Source: Streptomyces anulatus (GTDB taxonomy: Bacteria; Actinomycetota; Actinomycetes; Streptomycetales; Streptomycetaceae). From it: a stretch of 64,000 nucleotides of DNA. The notes beneath the pieces were generated by a model. The model had not been told where the DNA came from, did no database searches, and was given only the letters and a program-made list of their open reading frames with translations. Below, piece after piece: positions 52,855-62,519 of this stretch (position 1 is its first letter; each line of letters starts with the position of its first letter). The stretch is from the NCBI RefSeq assembly GCF_000721175.1, contig NZ_JOEZ01000025.1:1-64000 (forward strand), in the 5' to 3' direction. A program made the position numbers and the translations under genes.

Positions 52855-55800
52855 ATGGGCAGTGGGGACCGGTCGAAGCTGGTAAGAATCTGTGATCAGG
52901 CCGGCCGGCCGCGAGGGACGGGATTCGTCGCGGACGACCGCGGCACGGTCGTCACCGCCCACCAGGCCGTCGCCTCCCCGGGCCCGCTCCTCCTCCACGG
53001 CAGCGACGGCCGCACCTGCTCCGTCGCCCCCGACGACATCACCGCGCTGCCCGCCCTCGGCCTCGCCCTCCTGCGCACCGGCGGCCCCGACGCCCTCGAC
53101 GCGGAACCCCTGCCCATCGCCGGACGCGACCGCGCGGAGCCCGGCGGCTACGTGGACATCGCCGCCCACGGCCGGCGCGAGGCCCGGGTCCTCGGCACCA
53201 CCCCCGCCACCTGCACCGCACCCGACGGCGTCGGTCACCCGGTCCCCGCCGCCCTGGAGCTGGCCCTGGGCACCGACGGGCGCGATGCCCTGCGCTCCGG
53301 GGGCGCGGCCATCGGCGGACCCGTCACCGACCCGGCCACCGGCGCGGTCGTCGGCATCCTCTGCACCGCCCTCACCGCCCCGCACGAGGCGGCCGGCCTC
53401 GCCCTGCCGATCGTCCGAGGCATGGACGACACGCTGGACGCGCTGCTGCGGCGCAACGCCACCGCCGCCCCCGCCTACGGCCCCGACCTCAACCTCGCCG
53501 GGGCCCTCCAGCTCACGGCCACCTCCGTCGGCTCGGCGGACGGCCCGAAGGCCCGCACCGCCCCGGTCGAGCGCGAGGACGTCCACGCCGAGCTCACCGC
53601 CTTCGCCACCGGTACGGGCCTGGTCCTCGGACTCGTCGGAGCACCCGGCACCGGCCGCACCACCGAGCTGGCCGCCCTCGCCGCCCGCCGCGCCGACGGC
53701 GGCGCGCCCGCCCCCACCCTCTGGCTGCGCGGCGCGGACCTGCTGGCCGACGACACCTCCGTCGCGGACGCCGCGAGCCGTACGCTCACCCGCTCCGCCC
53801 GGATCGTCACCGCGGCGGGAGCAGCCCGAGGCGACATGAGCACGGCCACCCCGGAGCGGGTCGCCCGGCTCGCCGCCGACGCCGGACACCCGCTGCTGGT
53901 GGTGCTCGACGGCCCCGAGGAGATGCCGCCGCTGCTGGCCCACCGGCTCGCCGACTGGACGGCCGGCACCGCCGTCTGGCTGCGCGAGCACGGCGTCCGG
54001 CTCGTCGTCGCCTGCCGCCCCGAGCACTGGGAGACCGCGGGCGCCCTCTACCCGCCGGGCGCCCTGCACCGCCCACACCGCCCGGCCCGCCGGCTGCCGC
54101 CCGCCCTGCGCCTGGGCGACCTCACCCCCGAGCAGGCCGAGCGGGCCAAGGAGGCGTACGGCATCCCGCCCACCGCCCTGGCCCCCGGCCACGACCGGCA
54201 CCCGCTCACCCTGCGGCTCCTCGCCGAGGTCCGCGCGGCGCTGCCCCCGGGCGTGCCGGGCCGCCCCGACACCGAGGACGTCTTCGGCGCCCACCTCGAC
54301 CTGCTGTGCGTGCGCGTCGCGGTCCGGATCGCGGCCGCCGCCGACGAACAGCCACGCGGCGTCGCCGTGCGCCGGCTCGCCGCCCGGGTCGCGGGCCAGG
54401 TCCACGAGGCGGCCCGCCGCTGCCTGGGCCCCGGGCAGGGCGAGCTGGACCGGGCGACGTTCGAGGAGATCTTCCCCTGGCGCACCGGCTGGGCCTCCGC
54501 CGTGCTCACCGAGGGCCTCCTCGTCCCCGCCGGGGCGGGCTACCGCTTCGCCCACGAGGAGCTCGGCGACTGGGTGCAGGGCGCCCACCTCGACCTGGAC
54601 GCCGCCCTGCGCTCCCTGGTGCACCGCTGGCACCGGGGGAGTGCGGGGCCGCCCGACCGGGTGCCGCACCCCCGCACCGCCGGTGAACCCCGCAGCCTGC
54701 CCGTGCCCCGGCACCGCATCGGACCGGTGATCCAGGCGATGGTGCTCCTCGGCCGCCGCCAGGGCACGGCGGCGCTCGCGCACCGGATGGCCGACCTGAT
54801 CGAGGCGCTGGACCGGCTGTGGACCGACGAGGGCCCGCGTGACGAGGACGCCGCCTGGTGGGCCGCCCATCTGCTGAACGGCAGCCTGCTGCGGGTGCCC
54901 GACGCCCGCCCGTATCTCGGGGTCCTGCGGGTCCTCGCCGGGCGCATCACCCGCCGCTCCGCCGCCCCCGACGGACCCGGCGACCTCGGGGCGTACGGGG
55001 AGTTCGGGCCCTGGTTCTGGCGGCGGCTGCGGCTGCCCGAGGAGGACCGGATCGACCTGCTCCGCCGCCTCGTGCCCGCCGACGGGCTGCCCCACACCGA
55101 CGGCGACGAACGGTATCTGGACGCGGTCGCCCGCCGGCTCGCCCTCGACCCGCCCGCCGTGCAGCCGCTGCTGTGCCGCTGGTTCACCGACGAGCGCCCG
55201 CTGCTGGTGGGCCCCGACGCGCCGGACGTCCCGCTGCGCCCGACCGTCGCCGCCGCCGCGCAGGCCCTGCTGTACGCCCGCCGCGACCTCGCCCTCGACG
55301 ACCTGACCGACGCGCTGATCGCCACCCCGCACCAGCGGGCCGGCGAACTGCTCGCCGCCCTCGCGGAGGACGAGCCCACCGCGCTCTGCCGGGCCGTCGG
55401 GCGCTGGGCCCGTGACGAGGACCGCCCGGCCCGCCGCTCCGCCGCCGCCCGGTACGCCGGACTCCTGCAGCAGCGGGTCACCGCCGAGGGCGACCGGGCC
55501 CTGCTGTGCTCCGCCGCCCTGGTGCTGCTGGACCGGCCCGAGGACGCCGAGCTGCACGCCGCCGCCCTCACCCTCCTCGTCCGCGACCCGGTGGCCGGGA
55601 AACGCCACCTCCCGGCGGCCCTGCGCGCGTTCGCCGCCGGAGACCCCCGGCTGCCGGTCGAGCTGCTCGCCGAGGTGTTCCCGGCGCACCCGGAGCCGGT
55701 CCTCGCCGCCCTGCGCGCCCGCCTCGCCCGCCCCGGCGACGGCGGGGGAGCGGTGCTGCGGGCGCTCGCCGGGCTCGACACTCCCGCGCTCGCGCTGCAC

Positions 55801-56412
55801 GTGGCCGGACTCGTACGGGAGTACATCGACGCCCACCCCGAGGACGGCACGCACGCCGCCGAGTACGTCGACCTCCGCCTGGAGCACGGCCCCGCCGCCC
55901 GGGCACTTCTCCTGCCCCTGGTGACCGGACTGTTGCGGGACCGCCCCGCACCGCCGCCGGTGCGCGCCGCGCTCGCCCGGGTCCTCGCCGGGGCCGGGAG
56001 TGCCGCGTCCCGGCCGCTGCGGGCCGAGCTGCTGGAGGTCCTGCTGGAGTTCGAGCAGGTCACCGGCCGGGACCCGGACGTGCTGGAGGCCCTTCTCCGG
56101 GCCGCCGCCGAGGGCTCGGGGCGCCGCCCGGAGATCCGTACCCGCGCACTCGTGCACCGCACCGGGATGCTGCTGGTCCGCACCCCCGAGGGCGCCGCCC
56201 GCTTCGACCGGGGCCTGGTCGAACTCGCCCGTGACGTGACCGGATTCGCCGCCCTCGTCACCCGCTGGCTGGCCGACGCCCCGCAGGAGTGGGCGGCGGT
56301 CGTGGGCCCGAGCGCCCAGCGCACGGTCGAGGCGTTGGAGACATCACGTCCGCCGATGCCGATGCCGATGCAGGCGGCGGGACGTGAGCATGGCAGTCTT
56401 AGGCCTGCGTAA
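52855..56412 (+). CDS. Trypsin-like domain fused to STAND-type NTPase and helical repeats
   Basis: A 1185-residue protein in three parts. Residues 1-195 look like a chymotrypsin/Deg-type fold: TGFVADDRGTVVTAHQAVA holds H36 and LRSGGAAIGGPVTDPATGAV holds S148, but the usual catalytic Asp position reads PALGLALL (G69). Residues 240-560 form an NTPase of NACHT/STAND type: GAPGTGRTT (262-270, Arg for the P-loop Lys) and PLLVVLDGPEE (Walker B, D352), then helical winged segments. From about 600 to 1180 there are many Ala/Leu-rich helices, like HEAT or TPR solenoids. It sits between truB and ribF, a housekeeping locus, so a core signalling role is as likely as defence. Nothing suggests secretion. 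Confidence 0.8.
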   Translation: MGSGDRSKLVRICDQAGRPRGTGFVADDRGTVVTAHQAVASPGPLLLHGSDGRTCSVAPDDITALPALGLALLRTGGPDALDAEPLPIAGRDRAEPGGYVDIAAHGRREARVLGTTPATCTAPDGVGHPVPAALELALGTDGRDALRSGGAAIGGPVTDPATGAVVGILCTALTAPHEAAGLALPIVRGMDDTLDALLRRNATAAPAYGPDLNLAGALQLTATSVGSADGPKARTAPVEREDVHAELTAFATGTGLVLGLVGAPGTGRTTELAALAARRADGGAPAPTLWLRGADLLADDTSVADAASRTLTRSARIVTAAGAARGDMSTATPERVARLAADAGHPLLVVLDGPEEMPPLLAHRLADWTAGTAVWLREHGVRLVVACRPEHWETAGALYPPGALHRPHRPARRLPPALRLGDLTPEQAERAKEAYGIPPTALAPGHDRHPLTLRLLAEVRAALPPGVPGRPDTEDVFGAHLDLLCVRVAVRIAAAADEQPRGVAVRRLAARVAGQVHEAARRCLGPGQGELDRATFEEIFPWRTGWASAVLTEGLLVPAGAGYRFAHEELGDWVQGAHLDLDAALRSLVHRWHRGSAGPPDRVPHPRTAGEPRSLPVPRHRIGPVIQAMVLLGRRQGTAALAHRMADLIEALDRLWTDEGPRDEDAAWWAAHLLNGSLLRVPDARPYLGVLRVLAGRITRRSAAPDGPGDLGAYGEFGPWFWRRLRLPEEDRIDLLRRLVPADGLPHTDGDERYLDAVARRLALDPPAVQPLLCRWFTDERPLLVGPDAPDVPLRPTVAAAAQALLYARRDLALDDLTDALIATPHQRAGELLAALAEDEPTALCRAVGRWARDEDRPARRSAAARYAGLLQQRVTAEGDRALLCSAALVLLDRPEDAELHAAALTLLVRDPVAGKRHLPAALRAFAAGDPRLPVELLAEVFPAHPEPVLAALRARLARPGDGGGAVLRALAGLDTPALALHVAGLVREYIDAHPEDGTHAAEYVDLRLEHGPAARALLLPLVTGLLRDRPAPPPVRAALARVLAGAGSAASRPLRAELLEVLLEFEQVTGRDPDVLEALLRAAAEGSGRRPEIRTRALVHRTGMLLVRTPEGAARFDRGLVELARDVTGFAALVTRWLADAPQEWAAVVGPSAQRTVEALETSRPPMPMPMQAAGREHGSLRPA

Positions 56413-56455
56413 TCGACATACACACGTACACAGGTTCGGGCGAGGAGCGGTCACA

Positions 56456-57412
56456 GTGCAGCGCTGGCGTGGCTTGGAGGACATCCCCCAGGACTGGGGA
56501 CGCAGCGTCGTCACCATCGGCTCCTACGACGGCGTGCACCGCGGACACCAGCTGATTATCGGCCGGGCCGTCGAACTCGCCCGTGAGCTGGGCGTTCCGT
56601 CCGTCGTCGTCACCTTCGACCCGCACCCCAGCGAGGTCGTCCGCCCCGGCAGCCACCCGCCGCTGCTCGCCCCGCACCACCGTCGCGCCGAGCTGATGGC
56701 GGAGCTGGGCGTGGACGCCCTGCTGATCCTGCCGTTCACCACCGAGTTCTCGAAGCTGTCGCCCGCCGACTTCATCGCGAAGGTCCTCGTCGACCGGCTG
56801 CACGCCAAGGCCGTCATCGAGGGCCCCAACTTCCGCTTCGGCCACCGGGCCGCGGGGAACGTCGCGCTTCTGACCGAGCTGGGCACCACCTACGACTACA
56901 CCGTCGAGGTCATCGACCTGTACGTCACCGGCGAGGCGGGCGGCGGACAGCCGTTCTCCTCCACGCTCACCCGCCGGCTGATCGCCGAGGGCGACGTCGC
57001 CGGGGCCGCCGAGATCCTCGGCCGCCCGCACCGGGTCGAGGGCATCGTGGTGCGCGGCGCGCAGCGCGGCCGGGAGCTGGGCTTCCCGACGGCCAACGTC
57101 GAGACCCTGCCGCACACCGCGATCCCCGCCGACGGCGTCTACGCCGGCTGGCTGGAGGTGGACGGCGAGTCGATGCCCGCCGCGATCTCGGTCGGCACGA
57201 ACCCGCAGTTCGACGGCACCGAGCGGACCGTCGAGGCGTACGCCATCGACCGGGTCGACCTGGACCTGTACGGACTGCACGTGGCCGTCGAGTTCCTCGC
57301 GTACGTCCGCGGCATGCTGAAGTTCGACTCGATCGACGACCTCCTGGTCGCCATGGCCGCCGATGTGAAGCGCTCCAGCGAGCTGACCGCCGCGTACGAC
57401 CGCGCCCACTGA
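56456..57412 (+). CDS. ribF: Bifunctional riboflavin kinase/FAD synthetase
   Basis: A 318-residue enzyme. The N-terminal adenylyltransferase domain has TIGSYDGVHRGHQLIIGRAV (GxFDGxHxGH variant) and VTFDPHPSEVV. FRFGHRAAGNVALL is the nucleotide motif. The C-terminal flavokinase domain has GRELGFPTANVETLPHTAIP and ADGVYAGWLEVDG, then AISVGTNPQFDGTERTVEAY. It turns riboflavin into FMN and FAD. GTG 56456 has GAGGAG upstream, 43 bases after the large fusion gene. Confidence 0.95.
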   Translation: MQRWRGLEDIPQDWGRSVVTIGSYDGVHRGHQLIIGRAVELARELGVPSVVVTFDPHPSEVVRPGSHPPLLAPHHRRAELMAELGVDALLILPFTTEFSKLSPADFIAKVLVDRLHAKAVIEGPNFRFGHRAAGNVALLTELGTTYDYTVEVIDLYVTGEAGGGQPFSSTLTRRLIAEGDVAGAAEILGRPHRVEGIVVRGAQRGRELGFPTANVETLPHTAIPADGVYAGWLEVDGESMPAAISVGTNPQFDGTERTVEAYAIDRVDLDLYGLHVAVEFLAYVRGMLKFDSIDDLLVAMAADVKRSSELTAAYDRAH

Positions 57413-57461
57413 CGCACCCGTCGGCCGTGCGTTCCGCCCGGGCAGGGCGGATGCTGACAGG

Positions 57462-58589
57462 GTGCGCGACATCCTGCCCGCCCTCCGCGCCCGGTGCGCC
57501 GACGGCATCCCCTTCGCCCTGGCGACCGTCGTCGCCGTGCACGGCAGCGCGCCCCGCGACCCCGGCGCCGTGCTGGCCGTCGACGCGGCGGGCACGGTCG
57601 TCGGCAGCGTCTCCGGGGGCTGTGTCGAGGGCGATGTGTACGAGGTCGCCCGCGAGGTGCTCGCCGGGGCGGGGCCGCGCGTGGTGTCGTACGGGATCAG
57701 CGACGACGAGGCGTTCGGTGTCGGGCTGACCTGCGGCGGCACCATCGAGGTCCTGGTGCGCGCGTACGCCTCGGAGGGCGAGCGGGCGGAGCTCGCGGCC
57801 CTGCTGGACCTGATCGCCGCCGACCGGCCGGTGGCCGAGGCCACCGTTCTGTCCGGCGAGGCGGAGACCGGAGCCCGTCTGGTGGTCCGCCCCGCCGACG
57901 CAGGGCCCACCACCGGCACTCTCGGTACCGAAGGGCTGGACGCAGCCGTGACCGACGACGCCCGAGGCCTGCTGGCTCAGGGGCTCACCGGCATCCAGCG
58001 GTACGGAGCGCACGGCCAGCGCCGGATGCAGGAGGTCGCCGTCTTCGTGCGGACGTACGCCCCGCCGCCGCGCATGCTCGTCTTCGGGGCGATCGACCAC
58101 GCGGCGGCCACCGCCCGCATCGGCTCGTTCCTCGGCTACCACGTCACCGTCTGCGACGCCCGCCCCGCCTTCGCCACCCGGGAACGCTTCCCCACCGCCG
58201 ACGAGGTGGTCCGCGCCTGGCCGCACACCTACCTGGAGTCCACCGAGGTCGACGCCCGCACCACGATCTGCGTGCTGACCCACGACCCCAGGTTCGACGT
58301 GCCCCTGCTCGTCGCGGCCCTGCGCACGCCCGCCGCGTACATCGGGGTGATGGGCAGCCGCCGCACCCACCACGACCGGCTGGCCCGGCTGCGCGCGGCC
58401 GGGGTGGCCGAGGCGAACCTCGCACGCCTCGCCTCACCCGTGGGCCTCGACCTCGGAGCCCGTACGCCGGAGGAGACGGCGGTCTCCATAGCCGCCGAGA
58501 TCATCCAGCACCGCTGGGGCGGCACGGGCCGCCCGCTCGGCGAACTGACGGGGGCGATCCATCACGGCGGACAGGCCCCCGCAAGCTAG
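57462..58589 (+). CDS. XdhC/CoxI family protein
   Basis: A 375-residue molybdoenzyme maturation factor-like protein. The N-terminal XdhC/CoxI domain has VVAVHGSAPRDPGAVLAVDA and GSVSGGCVEGDVYEVAREVL. The C-terminal Rossmann part has MLVFGAIDHAAATARIGSFL and GVMGSRRTHHDRLARLRAAG. Relatives insert sulphurated cofactor into xanthine or carbon monoxide dehydrogenases, but no such enzyme gene is in the window. GTG 57462 is used. The stop codon lies at the edge of the second palindromic element. Confidence 0.88.
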   Translation: MRDILPALRARCADGIPFALATVVAVHGSAPRDPGAVLAVDAAGTVVGSVSGGCVEGDVYEVAREVLAGAGPRVVSYGISDDEAFGVGLTCGGTIEVLVRAYASEGERAELAALLDLIAADRPVAEATVLSGEAETGARLVVRPADAGPTTGTLGTEGLDAAVTDDARGLLAQGLTGIQRYGAHGQRRMQEVAVFVRTYAPPPRMLVFGAIDHAAATARIGSFLGYHVTVCDARPAFATRERFPTADEVVRAWPHTYLESTEVDARTTICVLTHDPRFDVPLLVAALRTPAAYIGVMGSRRTHHDRLARLRAAGVAEANLARLASPVGLDLGARTPEETAVSIAAEIIQHRWGGTGRPLGELTGAIHHGGQAPAS

Positions 58590-58755
58590 TGCCGTGGCCG
58601 GAGACGTTCGCCCCGTCGCGACGCCCGGCACGCACTCACGCCGCACCGGCCGAAACCCTGAGTACGTCCGGTACGAGGGCTTCCGGCCGGCACACCGGGA
58701 GCACGCACCGGACGCCACTCCTTGACGGGCAAACGCTGCCTGCCACGGCACTGGT
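58588..58755. repeat. Palindromic element, copy 2
   Basis: Outer arms AGTGCCGTGGC (58589-58599) and GCCACGGCACT (58743-58753) are perfect inverted repeats. The core 58629-58717 is about 84 percent identical by eye to the element at 95-273, including GAGTACGTCCGGTACGAGGG in full. The outer arms differ from those of copy 1, so two subfamilies share one core. The left arm overlaps the xdhC stop codon region. Downstream lies a patch of decayed genes. Confidence 0.7.
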
Positions 58756-58804
58756 CGGGGCACGGGCGGCGGACACGCGCCCCTGTCCGAAGGAGACGCC
58801 GGGG

Positions 58805-58951
58805 CCGAGCTCATCCACGCCACGGCCACCTCGCTCGACGGCTACGCGGAGGCGGCGGAGGGCGGCATCGGCGCCGGTGCCGACGACCCGCAGGTGCACA
58901 CCTTCGTCGGCGATCTCCTCCGCCCCGTCGGCAGGTACCTCTACGGCCGGC
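58805..58951 (+). pseudogene. Dihydrofolate reductase-like (RibD_C) gene fragment
   Basis: LIHATATSLDGYAEAAE (frame of 58811) and then, after a one-base loss near 58859, the segment starting GGIGAGADDPQVHTFVGDLL and ending RPVGRYLYGRR, match the N-terminal third of actinomycete DHFR-family proteins. No start codon is left behind the AAGGAG at 58791-58796. The fragment breaks off at about 58951 and runs straight into a VOC gene fragment. Confidence 0.65.
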
Positions 58952-59436
58952 GAACAGGGTCGCACGCCTTGAGGAGCCCGGGGCGACGACCACCGACGCG
59001 GGCCGGGGCGACATGGACCGGCCGGCCGACCCGGAAGGCGACGTCTTCCGCGTCCTGGAACCGCGAGAGCTCTACCGGGACACCGGGCCGACAGCCGCCG
59101 TGGTCGTCGACTGCTCCGACCCGCGGGCGATGGCCCGGCTCTGGGGCGAGGCGATCGACCGGACCGTCCACGAGCTGGCCGACGACCGCGCTCTGCCGCG
59201 CTCCGTCCAGGGCGTCGGGCCGTATCTGGAGTTCCGCCGTACGCCGGACGACGAGATCGCATGGAGCCACGTCCACCACGATGTGAGGCCCGGCCCGGAC
59301 GAGGATCAGGCAACGGAGGTTGCCGGGCTCGAAGGTCTCGGCGCGACACGGGCCGACCTGGGGCCAGGGGGACGTCCCCTGGGTCGTCCTGGCCGATCCG
59401 GAGGGCAACGAGTTCTGCGTCCTCGGCCGGGGCTGA
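58952..59436 (+). pseudogene. VOC (glyoxalase-fold) gene fragment with frameshift
   Basis: From about 58952 the frame reads [19 protein letters not shown], the end of a first VOC domain, then [40 protein letters not shown] and [20 protein letters not shown], a second VOC domain. Near 59352-59356 an extra G shifts the frame: the expected [20 protein letters not shown] is read in the next frame and ends at TGA 59434-59436. The 5' half is missing where it joins the DHFR fragment. Confidence 0.7.
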
Positions 59437-59494
59437 CGCGGAACTCCGTCCGCTCCGGCCAAGGTCGGCGGAACTCGCCCCCTCCCCTTGGCCC

Positions 59495-60505
59495 TCAGTC
59501 CTCCCCGCCGCACGCCGCCGCCCAGTGGCACGCCACCTGGGTGTCCCCGCTCCCGTTCAGCACCGGCAGATCCACCGTGCGGCAGGCCTCCGCCACCCCC
59601 GCCCGCTCCGCCTCGCCCGAGGCCAGCACCTGGCAGCGGACGTGGAACCGGCAGCCGGAAGGCACCTTCGAGGGGTCCGGCGGTTCGCCCGCCAGCACCA
59701 CCGGTTCGCCCTCCGCCTCCGGCAGTACGGACAACAGAGCCCGGGTGTACGGGTGCTGAGGGGCCGTGAGCAACTGCTCGACCGGGCCCGTCTCGACGAT
59801 CCGGCCCAGATACATCACCGCCACCCGGTCCGCGATGTTCCAGGCGAGCCCCAGATCGTGGGTGACCACCAGCGCCGAGAGCCCCAGCTCGTCCCTCAGG
59901 CGCAGGAGCAGCGCCAGGATCTCGCCCCGTACCGACGCGTCCAGCGAGGCCACCGGCTCGTCGGCCACGATCAGCTCCGGCTCCAGCACCAGGGCCCCGG
60001 CGATCACGACGCGCTGGCGCTGACCGCCCGACAGCTCGTGCGGGAAGCGCAGGAAGAACCGCTCGGGCGGACGCAGCCCGGCCCGGGACAGGGCCCCGGA
60101 GACGGCAGCCCGCTCGTCCCCGGCGTACCCGTGGATGCGCAGCCCCTCGGCCACCGCGTCGTACACCGTGTGCCGCGGGTTGAGCGAGCCGCTCGGGTCC
60201 TGGAGGACCAGCTGCACGCGTTTGCGGTACGCCTTCAGCGCCCGGCCCGAGTAGTCGAGCGGGGCGCCGCCGAAGGTGACCCGCCCCGAGGTGGGCGGGA
60301 CCAGGCCGAGCAGCGACCGGGCGAGCGTCGTCTTGCCGCAGCCGGACTCACCGACCAGCGCGACGATCTCGCCGGGCCGGATGTCGAGGTCGACGCCGTC
60401 GACGGCACGGGCGGTGGCGGCCCCGCGCCGGCCGGGGAAGGCCACCTTCAGCGTCTCGGCGCTGAGGAGGGGAGCGGTGCCGACAGGAGGAGTGGTGGTG
60501 CTCAT
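59495..60505 (-). CDS. Peptide/nickel-type ABC transporter ATPase (DppF-like)
   Basis: A 336-residue ATPase. Walker A is GESGCGKTT, the signature [15 protein letters not shown], Walker [25 protein letters not shown] and [11 protein letters not shown] near the C-terminus are the oligopeptide-transporter extension; the Cys residues that usually bind an iron-sulphur cluster are only partly present (C-x-V-R-C-x, then C). It is the last gene of a five-gene leftward operon and overlaps its neighbour by ATGA. Confidence 0.92.
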   Translation of the reverse strand: MSTTTPPVGTAPLLSAETLKVAFPGRRGAATARAVDGVDLDIRPGEIVALVGESGCGKTTLARSLLGLVPPTSGRVTFGGAPLDYSGRALKAYRKRVQLVLQDPSGSLNPRHTVYDAVAEGLRIHGYAGDERAAVSGALSRAGLRPPERFFLRFPHELSGGQRQRVVIAGALVLEPELIVADEPVASLDASVRGEILALLLRLRDELGLSALVVTHDLGLAWNIADRVAVMYLGRIVETGPVEQLLTAPQHPYTRALLSVLPEAEGEPVVLAGEPPDPSKVPSGCRFHVRCQVLASGEAERAGVAEACRTVDLPVLNGSGDTQVACHWAAACGGED

Positions 60506-61581
60506 GGGGTGCTCCTTGCTTCTTCGTCCCCGGGCTGGGCGCGGTCCGCGTCCACCAGCACGCAGGCCGCCCGGCGCTCACCCCCGGCTTCCCGCAGCTC
60601 CTGGTCCCCGGTGGCGCAGGAGTCGAGCGCCACCGGGCAGCGCGGATGGAACGTACAGCCGCCCGGCAGCGCAGCCGGGTCCGGCGGATCGCCCGGCAGG
60701 CCGCGCGGGGCGTGCCGGGACGAGAGGTCCCCGATCTTCGGGAAGGCGGCGGACAGCGCCTTGCCGTACGGGTGGCGGGCGTCCGTGTACACCTGCCGGG
60801 CGGGGCCCTCCTCGACGACCCGGCCCGCGTACATCACCGAGAGCCGGTCGCAGGTGTCGGCGAGCACCGCGAGGTCGTGGCTGATCATGATCAGTCCGAC
60901 GTCCTGGTCGGCCACCAGCTGCTCGATCAGGCGCAGGATCTGGGCCTGGATCATCACATCGAGAGCGGTGGTCGGCTCGTCCGCGACGATGAGGCGCGGA
61001 TCGCAGGCCAGCGCCATGGCGATCATCACGCGCTGGCGCTGCCCGCCGGACAGCTCGTGCGGATAGGCCTGGGCGCGGGCGGCGGGCAGCCCCACCTGCT
61101 CCAGCAGCTCACCGGCCCGCTTGCGGGCGGCGGCGGGGGTGGCCCTGCTGTGCAGCAGGATCGGCTCGGCGATCTGGTCGCCGACCCGGTGCACGGCGTT
61201 CAGCGAGTGCATCGCGCCCTGGAAGACGATCGACGCGCCCGCCCAGCGGACCGCCCGCAGCCGCCCCCATTTCATGGTCAGGACGTCCTCGCCGTCGAGG
61301 AGGATCTCGCCGGACAGCGTGGCCGTCGCGGGCAGCAGCCGCAGCAGCGCGAGGGCCAGCGTCGACTTGCCGCAGCCGGACTCCCCGGCGATGCCGAGCT
61401 TCTGTCCGGCCTCGACCCGCAGATCGACCCCTCGTACGGCGGGGACGGCGTCGCTCCCGATGCCGTAGGTGACGGTCAGATCCCGCACCTCCAGGAGCGG
61501 CGGATCGCCGACCGGCTTCGTCGCGTCGGGCGGGCCGGACGGGTCCGGGTTCGGCGTGGTGGTCGTGGTGGTGGCGGTCAA
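60502..61581 (-). CDS. Peptide/nickel-type ABC transporter ATPase (DppD-like)
   Basis: A 359-residue ATPase. Walker A is [14 protein letters not shown], the signature [19 protein letters not shown], Walker [14 protein letters not shown]. The tail has [15 protein letters not shown] and [12 protein letters not shown] with three Cys, the usual cluster-binding end of DppD/OppD. The start is TTG 61581, which overlaps the permease stop (TTGA); no ATG or GTG is available nearby. It pairs with the DppF-like ATPase to drive uptake. Confidence 0.9.
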   Translation of the reverse strand: MTATTTTTTPNPDPSGPPDATKPVGDPPLLEVRDLTVTYGIGSDAVPAVRGVDLRVEAGQKLGIAGESGCGKSTLALALLRLLPATATLSGEILLDGEDVLTMKWGRLRAVRWAGASIVFQGAMHSLNAVHRVGDQIAEPILLHSRATPAAARKRAGELLEQVGLPAARAQAYPHELSGGQRQRVMIAMALACDPRLIVADEPTTALDVMIQAQILRLIEQLVADQDVGLIMISHDLAVLADTCDRLSVMYAGRVVEEGPARQVYTDARHPYGKALSAAFPKIGDLSSRHAPRGLPGDPPDPAALPGGCTFHPRCPVALDSCATGDQELREAGGERRAACVLVDADRAQPGDEEARSTP

Positions 61582-62519
61582 CGGGACACCCCCAGCTTGG
61601 GGTTGAGCACGGACTCGATCGTGCGGCCGCACAGCGTGAAGGCGAGGGCGACGACGGCGATGGCGAGTCCGGGCGGAGCGAGGTACGACCAGTTGCCGGA
61701 GCTGACCGCGCCGGCCTCGCGGGCGTCCTGGAGCAGACCGCCCCAGGAGACGATCGTGGGATCGCTGAGCCCGAGGAACGCGAGGGTCGCCTCGGTGAGG
61801 ATGGCGGTGGAGATCACGAGCGTGGTCTGGGCCAGCACCAGCGGCATCACATTGGGCAGGACGTGGCGCGACATGATGTGGCCGTGTCCGCCGCCGAGTG
61901 CCCGGGAGCGTTCGATGTACGGGCGGGACTCGACGGACAGTGTCTGGGCCCGGACCAGCCGGGCGGTCGTCGGCCAGGTCGTCACGCCGATCGCCAGGAT
62001 CGTCGTCCAGACCGACCGGGACAGGACCGTGGCCAGGGCGATGGCCAGCACCAGCGTCGGCATCACCAGGAACCAGTCCGTCACCCGCATGACGACGGTG
62101 GCGTACCAGCCCTTGAAGTGACCCGCGGTGATCCCGACCAGGGTGCCGATGGCCACCGACAGGAACGCCGCGAGCAGCCCGACGGTCAGCGACACCCGCG
62201 TTCCCCACAGCATCAGGGCGAGCAGGCTGCGCCCGAACTGGTCGGTGCCGAGGGGGAACTCACCGCTGGGGGCCTCCATCGGGCGGCCCGGAGCATGGGT
62301 CACGCTCTGCGAGTCGGCACCCACCAGCAGGGGGGCGGTCAGCGCGAGCAGGGCGATCACCGCCAGCACGGCGAGGCCGACGAGACCGGCGCGGTGCGTG
62401 CGGTACTGCCCCCAGAAGCGGGCCACGGCCTGGCGCCGCCGGGCCCGGGTGAGGGCGCGCGGGCTCTGTCCCCGGACATCCCCGGGGGGCTGTGAGGGCT
62501 TCTCCATCGACGTCGTCAT
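61578..62519 (-). CDS. Peptide/nickel-type ABC transporter permease (DppC-like)
   Basis: A 313-residue permease with a cytoplasmic N-terminus and about six helices (GLVGLAVLAVIALLALTAPL first). PLGTDQFGRSLLALMLWGTR is the DppC signature. YIERSRALGGGHGHIMSRHV followed by LPNVMPL is the EAA loop. EATLAFLGLSDPTIVSWGGL is conserved before the last helix. ATG 62519 overlaps the DppB stop (ATGA). Confidence 0.93.
   Translation of the reverse strand: MTTSMEKPSQPPGDVRGQSPRALTRARRRQAVARFWGQYRTHRAGLVGLAVLAVIALLALTAPLLVGADSQSVTHAPGRPMEAPSGEFPLGTDQFGRSLLALMLWGTRVSLTVGLLAAFLSVAIGTLVGITAGHFKGWYATVVMRVTDWFLVMPTLVLAIALATVLSRSVWTTILAIGVTTWPTTARLVRAQTLSVESRPYIERSRALGGGHGHIMSRHVLPNVMPLVLAQTTLVISTAILTEATLAFLGLSDPTIVSWGGLLQDAREAGAVSSGNWSYLAPPGLAIAVVALAFTLCGRTIESVLNPKLGVSR

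Noticed and set aside
52807..56157. A 1116-codon open frame on the minus strand opposite the trypsin/NTPase fusion
   Set aside because: Composition is almost only Gly, Gln, Val, Ala and Arg, as expected opposite GC3-biased codons. The plus-strand frame has recognisable protease and NTPase motifs.
52855..56412. Calling the trypsin/NTPase fusion an anti-phage defence gene
   Set aside because: The architecture is suggestive, but the gene sits between truB and ribF with no defence neighbours, mobility genes or odd composition. It is kept as an open finding only.
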